In this document: positions 1-5,543 of the stretch, in pieces | Numbering within the stretch: position 1 is the stretch's first letter | Layout: the number at the start of each line of letters is the position of its first letter | From: Candidatus Woesearchaeota archaeon CG10_big_fil_rev_8_21_14_0_10_36_11 | Lineage (GTDB): Archaea; Nanobdellota; Nanobdellia; Woesearchaeales; GW2011-AR9 | NCBI GenBank assembly: GCA_002762845.1 | Contig: PCYB01000063.1 | Location: 1-5,556 of the forward strand | Length of the DNA: 5,556 nucleotides | Reading direction: 5' to 3' | Made by a program: the position numbers and the translations under genes | The notes under the pieces: model-generated | Seen by the model: the letters and a program-made list of their open reading frames with translations, nothing else | Told to the model about the DNA's origin: nothing | Databases searched by the model: none

Positions 1-56
1 TCATTCCAAATAGAAAGATGTCCTAGTACTTATAATTTACTTTTGTCGGAGACTAA
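1..56 (+). repeat. Left arm of 56-bp perfect inverted repeat
   Basis: Positions 1-56 are identical, without mismatch, to the reverse complement of 5488-5543. Identity stops at 57, where the left has A and the reverse-complemented right arm has G. The arm is AT-rich and contains a TATA-like stretch (TTATAATTT, about 30-38). One forward frame reads a short tail ending in a TAG at 24-26, as if an upstream gene ended here. Followed by the promoter and microprotein at 63-238, this arm looks like normal intergenic DNA in its native place. It could be one end of a real inverted duplication or an assembly or amplification artefact. Confidence 0.95.
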
Positions 57-62
57 ATTAGC

Positions 63-76
63 AAAACATTTATAAA
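63..76 (+). promoter_or_regulatory. Archaeal BRE/TATA box for the 45-aa microprotein
   Basis: AAAACATTTATAAA is a near-ideal archaeal A-rich BRE plus TATA box. Its TATA core (69-76) is centred about 28 nt before the ATG at 101, so transcription should start at or just before that ATG, giving a leaderless mRNA. The identical 14-mer recurs at 978-991 before the protease gene, which supports it as the strong promoter form of this genome. Confidence 0.7.
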
Positions 77-100
77 AACTAAACTATAGTTAATTATAAA

Positions 101-238
101 ATGGTTCAGTACAATTCAGGATATACGGTTGTGGGATATGCTTCATCTGATTCTACAGGTTATTCTCCCAAAAAAGCACCATCAATGTGTTGTGGAAGTT
201 GGCAGCACGGACATCGATGTCAGGGATGTCCAGGATAG
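101..238 (+). CDS. Cys/His-rich 45-aa microprotein, putative zinc binder
   Basis: This is a 45-residue ORF with ATG at 101-103 and TAG at 236-238. I do not recognise the family. The N-terminal half is polar and rich in Ser, Tyr and Gly. The C-terminal third (residues 30-45) holds C30, C31, H36, H38, C40 and C43 in the pattern CC-x4-H-x-H-x-C-x2-C, which could bind one Zn2+ or another metal. There is no signal peptide or membrane segment, so it should be cytoplasmic. The TATA box at 69-76 is correctly spaced for a leaderless transcript starting at this ATG, which is the best argument that the ORF is real. It converges on the 109-aa gene with an 18-bp gap. Function is unknown. Small zinc ribbons in archaea often act with transcription, translation or nucleic-acid machinery, but nothing here shows a partner. 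The main doubt is its length. Confidence 0.6.
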   Translation: MVQYNSGYTVVGYASSDSTGYSPKKAPSMCCGSWQHGHRCQGCPG

Positions 239-256
239 AAAGATGCTCTAAATTAT

Positions 257-586
257 TTATTGTGTCATATAAGGCTCAGTTAATTGTCCATCAAGATTAA
301 GGCCGTATACTCGCGTTCTGTCTACATTAATATTCCCAAGATGTACACCAACATTTCGAGCAACTGGTTGATCTCCACCAACTTTATAAAACGACTTTTG
401 CATGCCCTGAAACGTATCTAGAAACGGTGCACGGGCAAGATAATCTGTATTGCCAGTATTAATCACTTGTTCTTGTCGCATTGCATATGTTGCTTGCGAA
501 GCGACCATATTGTACCCTAAACCAGATTCTAGTGAAGGGCCGTGTGCATTTCCAAGCATAGTTGCTGCTTCTTGTGCGATTGTCAT
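257..586 (-). CDS. Hypothetical 109-aa protein
   Basis: This is a complete ORF with ATG at 586-584 and TAA at 259-257. An in-frame stop at 619-617 and the lack of any other start make this ATG the only reasonable one. I do not recognise the family. The protein is soluble-looking, slightly acidic, free of Cys and without a signal peptide or membrane segment. The first 40 residues are rich in Ala, Met and Gln and could be helical; the rest is rich in Gly, Asn and Val and looks beta-like. Base and codon use match the neighbouring genes. A weak TATA-like CCTAAAAG at 616-609 lies about 26 nt upstream, again suggesting a leaderless transcript; no Shine-Dalgarno site is visible. It faces the 45-aa microprotein gene tail to tail. 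No function can be assigned, but coding status is likely. Confidence 0.7.
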   Translation of the reverse strand: MTIAQEAATMLGNAHGPSLESGLGYNMVASQATYAMRQEQVINTGNTDYLARAPFLDTFQGMQKSFYKVGGDQPVARNVGVHLGNINVDRTRVYGLNLDGQLTEPYMTQ

Positions 587-608
587 TGTATTTGGGACAT
601 TATTGTAA

Positions 609-636
609 CTTTTAGGTTAGATGTTTTCCTAGGTTA
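609..636 (-). promoter_or_regulatory. Weak promoter region with TAACCTA direct repeat
   Basis: On the minus strand TAACCTA occurs twice (636-630 and 619-613), 17 nt apart. The proximal copy overlaps the TATA-like CCTAAAAG about 26 nt before the ATG of the 109-aa gene. It may be the core promoter with a repeated upstream element or operator. Two heptamers in AT-rich DNA can arise by chance, so this is tentative. Confidence 0.3.
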
Positions 637-668
637 AAAGCGTTTCTATAGAAAGTGGGACAAAAATG

Positions 669-800
669 TCATTTTAGTTTATGTGCCGTTTGAATTAAAT
701 TGTCTTCAGAAAAGTCAGGATATATCTCAACATTTTCAATATACCTAATCAGGTCGCGTGATCCGGTATTTTGTTCTAATGAAACTAACTGGAAATACAT
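669..800 (-). CDS. Hypothetical 43-aa small protein
   Basis: This small ORF has ATG at 800-798 and TGA at 671-669. I do not recognise the product. It is acidic and looks soluble, with helical stretches (around residues 14-24 and 31-43), no Cys and no membrane segment. The frame stays open upstream into the tRNA gene, but the ATG at 800 is the first sensible start. A TATA-like TTAATACT at 832-825 lies about 28 nt upstream, fitting a leaderless message like its neighbours; it could instead be read through from the tRNA 39 nt upstream, although the T4 stretch after the tRNA argues against that. The mix of charged and hydrophobic residues looks like real protein, but at this length chance or a gene remnant cannot be excluded. 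Confidence 0.45.
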   Translation of the reverse strand: MYFQLVSLEQNTGSRDLIRYIENVEIYPDFSEDNLIQTAHKLK

Positions 801-833
801 ATGTTTTTGCGAGCGACAACAGACAGTATTAAG

Positions 834-837
834 AAAA
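834..837 (-). terminator. T4 stretch just after tRNA-Met
   Basis: Reading the minus strand past the tRNA 3' end gives AC, then TTTT, then CTT. A short T-run directly after a tRNA is a usual archaeal intrinsic termination signal. Four T residues is a minimal run, so leak-through toward the 43-aa ORF is possible. Confidence 0.35.
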
Positions 838-839
838 GT

Positions 840-913
840 AGCGGAGGAAGGATTTGAACCTCCGACCTCAGGGTTATGAGCCCTGCGGGCACTCCGAACT
901 GCCCCACTCCGCT
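840..913 (-). tRNA. Initiator tRNA-Met (CAU)
   Basis: This is a complete 74-nt cloverleaf without an intron. It has a 7-bp acceptor stem, a D stem GGGC/GCCC with G18G19, an anticodon loop CUCAUAA (anticodon CAU), a variable loop AGGUC, and a T arm GGAGG-UUCAAAU-CCUUC with one G:U pair. CCA is not encoded. Two features mark it as the initiator rather than elongator Met or Ile2: the A1:U72 pair at the end of the acceptor stem and the three consecutive G:C pairs (GGG/CCC) flanking the anticodon loop. It delivers Met to aIF2 at start codons. A TATA-like box at 937-946 lies about 29 nt upstream. It is transcribed divergently from the protease gene. Confidence 0.96.
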
Positions 914-936
914 ATACTACGTGAAACATCGTCCTC

Positions 937-946
937 TTTAAAAAGA
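937..946 (-). promoter_or_regulatory. TATA box for initiator tRNA
   Basis: On the minus strand CTTTTTAAAG, preceded by the A-rich AACCAAAT, is centred about 28 nt upstream of the first tRNA base (913). This is the spacing expected for TBP/TFB-dependent transcription starting a few bases before the tRNA. It is divergent from the protease promoter about 40 bp away, so the 914-1021 spacer is a two-way promoter region. Confidence 0.55.
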
Positions 947-977
947 TTTGGTTTAAGAATAGAATTCTCCGCCAAGA

Positions 978-991
978 AAAACATTTATAAA
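978..991 (+). promoter_or_regulatory. Archaeal BRE/TATA box for the S8 protease
   Basis: AAAACATTTATAAA repeats exactly the 14-mer at 63-76. The TATA core (984-991) predicts initiation near 1012, leaving a leader of about 10 nt before the ATG at 1022. No Shine-Dalgarno site fits in that leader. This placement supports 1022 as the start, because any upstream start would precede the promoter. Confidence 0.75.
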
Positions 992-1021
992 CATTCTTCA
1001 TTTTATTATTTCTACAAAAAA

Positions 1022-4000
1022 ATGAGAGTGAACAGATGGATAATAGTAGTACTTATAGGTGTTCTTTGCAGTAGTTTTGTTTTTGCAACGGGGGTTGATT
1101 CTACTATTCTCAACTCTTTAGAAGAAAATAGGGAGGTCCCCGTGATAATTATCCTTGAAGAAAATGAGAGAACGTTATCAAACAATTTAAATGAAGTACA
1201 ACGTGCAGTTGAAGTGATACAAGAATCAGTTTTGGACAATCTTGATCTTGAAAGTAGAAAAGGGTTCTTAGGAATGTTTGGTAAAGATGCTGAGTTTGAA
1301 TTAGAACATCAATATACAACAATTAACGCATTATCTGGCATTATCACCGAAGAAGGAATGAAAAAATTACAAGACAATCCAAATGTTGAACGAGTTGAGT
1401 ATAACCACCCAATAAAACCGTTATTAGACGGAAGTGTTCCTCTTATCAATGCTGATGACGTATGGAATTTATCTTTTAAAGGAATCCCTCTCGACGGAAC
1501 GGGAGAAACTGTGTGTGTCATTGATACAGGCGTTGATTATACTCATCCTGCATTAGGTGGATGTACAACAGAAAGTTTCCTTGCAGGGACTTGTGACAAA
1601 GTTATTGCTGGCTACGATTTTGGAAATGATGATGCTGACCCCAAAGATGTTCACAGTCATGGAACTCACGTTGCGGGAATTGTTGCGTCTGAGGATGGAA
1701 CATATAGAGGTGTTGCTCCTGGAGCAAAAATAGTTGCATTGAAAGTTTTTACGGACGATGGTTCTGGTGATACTTCAGATGCAATCTCTGCACTTGATTG
1801 GTGTGTTACAAACGCAGAGCAGTTTAACATATCAGTTATTACCATGAGTATAGGTGTTGTTGATACGAACGGCCAAGAAGTTTCCCATGTTAACTATTGT
1901 GATGACGATGATATCCTTACAGCAAAAGCGAGCTGGGCAGCATCACAAGGAATTTTTGTTGATGTTTCTTCGGGAAATAATTTGGGTGCTTCAGGAATTA
2001 CAGCACCTGCATGTGGTATTAATGTTACGTCTGTAGGTTCTGTTTCAGAATCTGATGAAATATCTGGATTTAATACCGCGCCAATTTTAAGTATATTGGC
2101 ACCGGGCAGTTCTATTACATCAACGGTGTTAGGGTCGGGTTTTGGGACGAAAGGAGGAACGTCAATGGCAGCACCTCATGTTGCAGGCGCTGCTGCGTTA
2201 CTACAACAATTTAACACACTTATGTACGGTATACCATTAACTCCACGAGAGATACAAGATGTTTTGAACTCGACAGGAAAACGAATTTACGATTCTCGTA
2301 ATGGTTTATATTTTTCACGAATAGATCCGTTTGCGGCAATAGTGTCGTTAGACACTGTTTCTCCAACAGTAACGTTTACTGCGCCAACGCCAGAGAATCT
2401 CAGTGAACTATTTGAGTTAAATCTAGTCATTAACATAACATCTGACGAAATGTTAGAGGGTGCTGTTCTTGAATGGAACGGAATAGATGAACCTATGGAA
2501 AGAAGTGGTGCAGCATTTTATACAAATAAAATAAATTTAACTTCGGGACTATATACGTTTAAAGTATACGGTTATGATTATGCAAATAACACAGGAGTTA
2601 CAGAAGAAAGAACAATTGTTATTAATGTTACAAAAGAGGACACTGTTAATAATACAAATACCACTCCAGAGATAATTATTATCACACCACATAATGGTTC
2701 ATATCATAACTCTTTATTTAATTTGAACATTTCTTGTAGTGCTGTAAACATTTCATCATCCAATTATTCTGTTGTAAATAGTTCAGGAGACATTGTGCAA
2801 ATGAACACGAATGAGTTTGTTAATACAACAACATTTTCATGGACAGATTTAGTCAACATTTCTGATGGGGAATATGCGTTAGAAATCTTTGTCAGTAATT
2901 CTGAAGATAACATTTTCAGTAATGCAGTGAATTTCATTGTTGATACAACAGCACCAGTAATCTCAGACATAAATAAAACTCCAGAAATTGTGTATAATGA
3001 TGATATTGTAATTTTCGGGGCAACTTTAGAAGACGTGAATCTTAACATATCTACATTATTTTTTGAGTCGGACTTTTCAGGAGAGATGATAAATTATACA
3101 ATGAACGTAGAAACGGAAGATGATTATTATTTCACATTAATTGGAGTGAGTAATCTTACAAATCAGGAGAACGTATCATATCTTTTTCGTGCAATGGACA
3201 ATGCAGGTAATGGTCAGAAGTCTGAGATATTTAGTTTTATTGTAAATAATAGAGATGTGTCTTTTGTCAATATAACCTTCCCCGCTGACGAAACTAGTGT
3301 TGAAGTTGGAAGTTTTACCCAGTTTAATAGTACTGCAACTGATCCTGATAATGATATGGTAACATATTATTGGGACTTTAATGATGGTACATCATCAACA
3401 GAACAAAATCCATTGAAACAATTTAATGAAACAGGAATGTTTATTGTTTATGTGAACGTTTCTGATCCGTACGGTTCATCACTCCAGTCCAATGTAACCA
3501 TTATAGTTATAGATACAGAAAAACCTCTCATTAGGTCTGTTACGTATGATACAGAAATTCATCTTGAAGAAGATGGAAGTAACCAGGCGGTTGAAGCAAC
3601 AGTTTTTGATTATTCTGGAGTATCAAATATAACATTATATGTTGTTGATGTTGCACAAGATAAATCTTGCTTGGTACAGACAGCAACATCGTGGACATGT
3701 TCATGGAACATAAGCAGTCTTACAATAGGGAGCAATAGTTTCACAATAAATGCAACCGACAATTCTTCAGCGGCACATACAAACTCATCAACGTACAGTT
3801 TTTCAGTTATGTCCTGTTCTGATAGTGTTAAGAATGGGAATGAAGATGGAGTAGATTGTGGCGGTTCATGTACATCCTGTCCCGATACAAGTTCGGACGA
3901 TAGTAGTTCACAGAGTAGTGGATCTTCTAGTGGGGGCGGAGGTGGAGGAAGTGGAGGAGGAAGTAGTGGTAGTAGTTCAAGCAGTACAACAACCGTTGCT

Positions 4001-4285
4001 GAAGAAACATCAAAAACTGTAAATAATATACATGAAGAAACAACTGAACTTGTTCAGAATGAAATTGAAGAAAATGTTGCGCAAGCAATTTCTTCTGAAG
4101 ATGTTGGGCAAGAAACAGAATTGTCAAACGCGTTAACGGGAGCGGCAGTGTTTCAAACTGTCCGAGATGTTGCATTTAAACCAGTTACATTAATCATATT
4201 TGGAATCTTACTAGTCTCTACGTTTGGAACAACGATTTATGTTCGGAAGAAAAAGAGAGATAGTTTGTTTATTGAGAACCATTGA
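1022..4285 (+). CDS. Secreted, membrane-anchored S8 subtilisin-like serine protease
   Basis: This is a 1087-aa surface endopeptidase. Order of parts: signal peptide (1-22, cleavage likely after VFA); I9-type inhibitory propeptide (about 39-127); S8 catalytic domain (about 150-441) with D168 in IDTG, H213 in SHGTHVAG, oxyanion N319 in SSGNN and S381 in GTSMAAPH; three Ig-like beta domains (about 447-744); a PKD domain with YYWDFNDGT (about 748-833); another Ig-like domain (about 834-925); a Cys motif C932/C946/C950/C953 (DCGGSCTSC); a Ser/Gly linker (about 955-990); an acidic segment; LTGAAVF (1038-1044); and a membrane helix (1055-1074) followed by RKKKR. All catalytic residues are present, so it should be active. 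Six Cys in the catalytic domain (165, 181, 191, 261, 293, 331) suggest disulfides. About thirty N-x-S/T sequons, mostly after the catalytic domain, suggest a glycosylated stalk. The frame is open upstream to 854 but crosses the tRNA and promoter, so ATG 1022 is chosen. It likely degrades or processes extracellular proteins. Confidence 0.96.
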   Translation: MRVNRWIIVVLIGVLCSSFVFATGVDSTILNSLEENREVPVIIILEENERTLSNNLNEVQRAVEVIQESVLDNLDLESRKGFLGMFGKDAEFELEHQYTTINALSGIITEEGMKKLQDNPNVERVEYNHPIKPLLDGSVPLINADDVWNLSFKGIPLDGTGETVCVIDTGVDYTHPALGGCTTESFLAGTCDKVIAGYDFGNDDADPKDVHSHGTHVAGIVASEDGTYRGVAPGAKIVALKVFTDDGSGDTSDAISALDWCVTNAEQFNISVITMSIGVVDTNGQEVSHVNYCDDDDILTAKASWAASQGIFVDVSSGNNLGASGITAPACGINVTSVGSVSESDEISGFNTAPILSILAPGSSITSTVLGSGFGTKGGTSMAAPHVAGAAALLQQFNTLMYGIPLTPREIQDVLNSTGKRIYDSRNGLYFSRIDPFAAIVSLDTVSPTVTFTAPTPENLSELFELNLVINITSDEMLEGAVLEWNGIDEPMERSGAAFYTNKINLTSGLYTFKVYGYDYANNTGVTEERTIVINVTKEDTVNNTNTTPEIIIITPHNGSYHNSLFNLNISCSAVNISSSNYSVVNSSGDIVQMNTNEFVNTTTFSWTDLVNISDGEYALEIFVSNSEDNIFSNAVNFIVDTTAPVISDINKTPEIVYNDDIVIFGATLEDVNLNISTLFFESDFSGEMINYTMNVETEDDYYFTLIGVSNLTNQENVSYLFRAMDNAGNGQKSEIFSFIVNNRDVSFVNITFPADETSVEVGSFTQFNSTATDPDNDMVTYYWDFNDGTSSTEQNPLKQFNETGMFIVYVNVSDPYGSSLQSNVTIIVIDTEKPLIRSVTYDTEIHLEEDGSNQAVEATVFDYSGVSNITLYVVDVAQDKSCLVQTATSWTCSWNISSLTIGSNSFTINATDNSSAAHTNSSTYSFSVMSCSDSVKNGNEDGVDCGGSCTSCPDTSSDDSSSQSSGSSSGGGGGGSGGGSSGSSSSSTTTVAEETSKTVNNIHEETTELVQNEIEENVAQAISSEDVGQETELSNALTGAAVFQTVRDVAFKPVTLIIFGILLVSTFGTTIYVRKKKRDSLFIENH
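4250..4254 (-). terminator. T5 run downstream of uracil-DNA glycosylase
   Basis: On the minus strand a TTTTT run within a pyrimidine-rich tract lies about 50 nt past the glycosylase stop, inside the 3' end of the protease gene. It is a possible archaeal T-run terminator, and the sequence encodes the RKKKR tail on the other strand, so it may be incidental. Confidence 0.25.
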
Positions 4286-4290
4286 GAACC
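4271..4290 (+). repeat. 10-bp perfect tandem duplication across a stop codon
   Basis: ATTGAGAACC occurs twice in direct succession (4271-4280 and 4281-4290). The protease stop TGA (4283-4285) lies in the second copy. Ten bases is not a multiple of three, so the second copy is read in another frame and supplies the stop. With one copy only, the protein would continue for about 14 more codons past IEN, to a TAG overlapping the glycosylase 3' end. Confidence 0.9.
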
Positions 4291-4305
4291 AACCATTGAC
4301 AGCTA

Positions 4306-4914
4306 TTAAAACTCGTGTAATCCTTTTTGTTCTTTATGCGTAGTATTGTGTGGAGTAATCAATTTTGCAATAGTAATAAAATCCTGTTTCATAGTCGTAA
4401 ACAATTCAGGATTTCTTCCAGAGTATAAGTATGATGCAGGATGAACTACTGGAACAACATTCATTTCTTGATTATTAATTATCGTTGTAAAGACTTTTCC
4501 ATGAAGTACAGTAATTCCTTTCTTTTGTATGATTCGTTCTGTTGCAAAATTGCCAATTGTGACAATAACTTTAGGTTTCATAATGTCAATTAATGTGTCT
4601 AATCGTTGTCTACAGTTTTCAACTTCTTCTTTTGTAGGGTTACGATTATTTTCTGGCCTGCACAAGATCGTGTTTGTAATAAAAATAGTATCTCGCGAGA
4701 TGGAAACAGATGCTAACAATTCATCTAATACTTTTCCCGACATACCACAAAACGGTATTCCCAACCGATCTTCATGTGCTCCCGGCGCCTCCCCAACGAA
4801 AAGTATGTCTGCATATTGATTACCAGAACCGAATACCACTTGTGTTCGGGATTTACAAAGGCTTGAACATTTGGTACATATAGAATATTCTTGTTTGAGT
4901 GTCTTGAAAGGCAT
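4306..4914 (-). CDS. udg: Family 4 Fe-S uracil-DNA glycosylase
   Basis: This 202-aa enzyme removes uracil, mainly from cytosine deamination, from DNA and so starts base excision repair. It matches family 4 (UdgA-type) throughout: motif 1 GEAPGAHED (41-49) with the family's Glu (E42), GIPFCGMSGKVLD (52-64) with F55 for base stacking, NTILCRP followed by NNRNPT, and HPASYL (158-163) as the leucine-loop motif. The four iron-sulfur ligands fit C13, C16, C85 and C101. C20 and C56 are additional. Length is usual for the family. Family 5 would show GLAPA at motif 1, so it is excluded. The start is ATG 4914, with a TATA box about 25 nt upstream, hence leaderless. The last 20 residues are a polar tail. 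It is convergent with the protease (20-bp gap), and the partial gene upstream on the same strand ends 64 bp before its start. Confidence 0.95.
   Translation of the reverse strand: MPFKTLKQEYSICTKCSSLCKSRTQVVFGSGNQYADILFVGEAPGAHEDRLGIPFCGMSGKVLDELLASVSISRDTIFITNTILCRPENNRNPTKEEVENCRQRLDTLIDIMKPKVIVTIGNFATERIIQKKGITVLHGKVFTTIINNQEMNVVPVVHPASYLYSGRNPELFTTMKQDFITIAKLITPHNTTHKEQKGLHEF
4324..4328 (+). terminator. T5 run downstream of protease gene
   Basis: A TTTTT run inside a T-rich stretch (4324-4335) lies about 39 nt after the protease stop, within the 3' end of the opposing glycosylase gene. It is a candidate archaeal T-run terminator, which would make the two convergent transcripts overlap at their 3' ends. 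Confidence 0.3.
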
Positions 4915-4933
4915 TTTTAGAAAGAATTGTAAG

Positions 4934-4943
4934 AATTATTTAA
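4934..4943 (-). promoter_or_regulatory. TATA box for uracil-DNA glycosylase
   Basis: On the minus strand TTAAATAATT is centred about 25 nt before the A of the ATG at 4914. That spacing places the transcription start at the start codon. It suggests the glycosylase is transcribed on its own rather than only from the upstream gene ending at 4979. Confidence 0.6.
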
Positions 4944-4978
4944 TGGTTTTGATTTAGGATTATTTTTGTTAATAGAAG

Positions 4979-5487
4979 CTAGCAATAAACTCTGTCCAAG
5001 AAAGCAGAAACCCCTTTTTGATGATTTGTATGAAAATCTTCGAATATTTTAGGACTAATATCAGATTTTAATCCATGGCCTTTACGTCTAACAACTTGGA
5101 TCGCGGTATCAAAAGCATAATTAAGGACTATCTGCCTTTCAGCTAATTCTCTTGTTTGATAAACATCTTTCACTACAACAGCCAACAATTCTTCTCTAGA
5201 GAAGAAGTCTTCTGGTGTTTTTTCACCCATGTGTGATTCTGTAGTTTCAACTATCTTTACCCAAAGCGGAATATCAACTCTAGCACGCAAAGCTAATAAC
5301 GCAACTTCTGCATTACTTAAATATCTGCGTGGTCTTTCATCTTGTTTTGAATAATTTAAATCATTACGCCCAGTAAATAGGAAGCAGAAATCATCAATAG
5401 TATCTATTTGTTGTACTGAACTAGTAACCTCTTCTTTATCAACTAATCTTACTAACGCAGATTCATACGCTTTAACAATAGCCCTAC
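4979..5487 (-). CDS. Unrecognised protein, 5' end truncated at inverted repeat
   Basis: The frame ends at TAG 4981-4979 and is open upstream for about 170 codons to the repeat boundary, continuing through the repeat to a TAG at 5533-5531. The only standard start codon is a TTG at 5290-5288, which would give 103 aa. The stretch upstream of it (5291-5487) has protein-like composition and codon use like its neighbours and no stops, so I take the gene to be longer and missing its true N-terminus. The visible product is rich in charged residues and probably mostly alpha-helical, with no signal peptide, membrane segment or metal motif. I do not recognise a domain. The repeat carries a TATA-like element (about 5507-5515) pointing into this gene, but no ATG follows; a rare ATT start at 5479-5477 is a remote alternative. 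The gene is either broken by a rearrangement or cut by a chimeric join. Confidence 0.6.
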
Positions 5488-5543
5488 TTAGTCTCCGACA
5501 AAAGTAAATTATAAGTACTAGGACATCTTTCTATTTGGAATGA
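5488..5543 (-). repeat. Right arm of 56-bp perfect inverted repeat
   Basis: This is the exact reverse complement of 1-56. The arm directly abuts the interior of the open frame at 4979-5487, unlike the left arm, which sits upstream of a promoter. Thirteen further bases (5544-5556) continue beyond it. Read on the minus strand, they extend the frame that ends in the arm's TAG (5520-5518), consistent with the tail of another gene lying outside. The contrast between arms suggests this is the displaced copy. Confidence 0.95.

Noticed and set aside
854..1021. N-terminal extension of the protease frame upstream of 1022
   Set aside because: It would run antisense through the tRNA and across both promoters. 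The signal peptide begins right at ATG 1022.
1055..1080. Lipobox at GVLC (residues 13-16) of the protease signal peptide
   Set aside because: The residue before Cys is Leu, not Gly, Ala or Ser, and a good signal peptidase I site (VFA) follows at 20-22.
3887..3987. GGA/AGT-rich tract as a regulatory or microsatellite repeat
   Set aside because: It is the coding sequence of the Ser/Gly linker of the protease and keeps the frame; no exact repeated unit.
111..4412. 12-mer ACAATTCAGGAT at 111-122 and 4401-4412
   Set aside because: One or two such matches are expected by chance in 5.5 kb, and the second lies in glycosylase coding sequence.
1012..4819. Minus-strand and alternate-frame ORFs inside the protease and glycosylase genes
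   Set aside because: They are shadows of clearly coding frames with full domain motifs; their own translations show low-complexity or unstructured composition and no promoter.
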